A stretch of 13,925 nt of DNA, taken from NCBI GenBank assembly GCA_002167365.1, contig NHCU01000046.1:1-13925 (forward strand), in the 5' to 3' direction. Position numbers and translations under genes: made by a program. Numbering within the stretch: the stretch's first letter is position 1; each line of letters starts with the position of its first letter. The notes below the pieces were generated by a model. It saw only the letters and a program-made list of their open reading frames with translations. It was not told where the DNA came from and did not search any database. Shown piece after piece: positions 13,501 to 13,925 of the stretch. The DNA comes from Betaproteobacteria bacterium TMED41. Its GTDB lineage: Bacteria > Pseudomonadota > Gammaproteobacteria > Burkholderiales > Burkholderiaceae_A.

Positions 13501-13925
13501 TTTGTGTTTAAATTTTCTTTGATTATTATTTGTATGGATTCATTACCTAGCCACTTATTAATATTAAGTTCATAAGCAACAGAAATTTTATTTGTTGTGA
13601 TTTTGGGAGCATCGAACCATATTGCCTCATATTTATTGAATGATTCTCTCTTGGAAGACTGACTCACAGTTAATTTCAGGTGTTTCTCTTTTAGAATTTT
13701 TTTTTCATGAATAGTAAATTCATCATGAAAAATTGGAGGTTCAAATGACTGGCCCCAAATTGTATTTTTAACTTCAGAAACTAATTCAATATTAATCTCC
13801 ATAAGATCAATTTTTCCATCAGTATGTAAAATGGGTGAGTAAATTGACTTGTCTGAAAACTCTCTAAGAGCCTTGTTGAATGCAACTTTAAATTCATCAA
13901 GTTGCTCCTCGTAAATTGTCATTCC
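13494..13925 (-). CDS. recJ: Single-stranded-DNA-specific exonuclease RecJ, C-terminal fragment
   Basis: RecJ is the 5'-3' single-strand DNA exonuclease of recombination and mismatch repair. Only the last ~143 residues lie in the window; the frame is open through the right edge (the codon before the Met at 13922 is Gly), so the gene continues outside. The match to the RecJ C-terminus is by motif order: GMTI, then WGQSFEPPIF (family: PWGQxFPEPxF), KHLKLTV and VAYELNINKWLGNESIQIII, the C-terminal OB-like domain ending. The catalytic DHH/DHHA1 motifs are upstream and not visible. In E. coli recJ directly precedes prfB-lysS on the same strand; here it lies beyond lysS on the opposite strand, with one gene in between. 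The stop is at 13494-13496, inside a small tandem repeat. Confidence 0.9.
   Translation of the reverse strand, partial: GMTIYEEQLDEFKVAFNKALREFSDKSIYSPILHTDGKIDLMEINIELVSEVKNTIWGQSFEPPIFHDEFTIHEKKILKEKHLKLTVSQSSKRESFNKYEAIWFDAPKITTNKISVAYELNINKWLGNESIQIIIKENLNTKN

Noticed and set aside
1..13925. CRISPR arrays, insertion sequences, prophage genes, tRNA or rRNA
   Set aside because: No regularly spaced repeats, transposase or integrase motifs, or tRNA-like cloverleafs were seen; nearly all of the window is filled with identified genes.

Overview
The window is a compact, AT-rich (about one third G+C by eye) stretch of a Gram-negative, proteobacterial chromosome. Housekeeping protein families, an IscR-type isc operon, an RF2 gene with the classical programmed frameshift and YkuD-type L,D-transpeptidase biology all point to Beta- or Gammaproteobacteria. 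The set uvrB / low-molecular-weight phosphatase / iscRSUA-hscBA-fdx, together with Cds6-like NTF2 domains, fits a betaproteobacterium with a small, streamlined genome best. That placement is inference from gene content and style, not from a marker gene.

Left part (1-7352, all +): the 3' two thirds of uvrB (nucleotide excision repair), a low-molecular-weight protein phosphatase, then a complete iron-sulfur cluster assembly operon: iscR (regulator), iscS (cysteine desulfurase), iscU (scaffold), iscA (A-type carrier), hscB/hscA (co-chaperone and Hsp70) and fdx ([2Fe-2S] ferredoxin). IscS supplies sulfur to IscU, Fdx supplies electrons, HscB/HscA release the cluster from IscU through its LPPVK motif, and IscA passes clusters on. 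A 25-bp IscR type 1 site lies over the iscR -10 element, so the operon appears autoregulated. Genes are tightly packed; hscB starts with TTG inside the iscA stop and fdx starts with GTG. No iscX follows.

Middle part (7376-9925): an exported TPR protein with a C-terminal NTF2-like (Cds6-type) domain follows fdx closely. It is convergent with a 5-formyltetrahydrofolate cyclo-ligase gene, which is divergent from an exported YkuD L,D-transpeptidase.

Right part (9930-13925): prfB (RF2, with +1 frameshift at an in-frame TGA) overlaps lysS (lysyl-tRNA synthetase). The lysS 3' end overlaps, tail to tail, a minus-strand gene for a single-pass membrane protein that carries a second Cds6-like NTF2 domain. 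That gene has a promoter with perfect consensus -35 and -10 hexamers, bracketed by two copies of one palindrome 32 bp apart. This is the strongest unexplained regulatory signal in the window. Upstream of it is the 3' end of recJ, also on the minus strand, displaced from the recJ-prfB-lysS order known from E. coli.

No tRNA, rRNA, CRISPR array, insertion sequence or prophage gene was seen. The possible novelty is a scattered envelope module (TPR-NTF2 protein, L,D-transpeptidase, membrane-anchored NTF2 protein), with one member under what looks like tight operator control.
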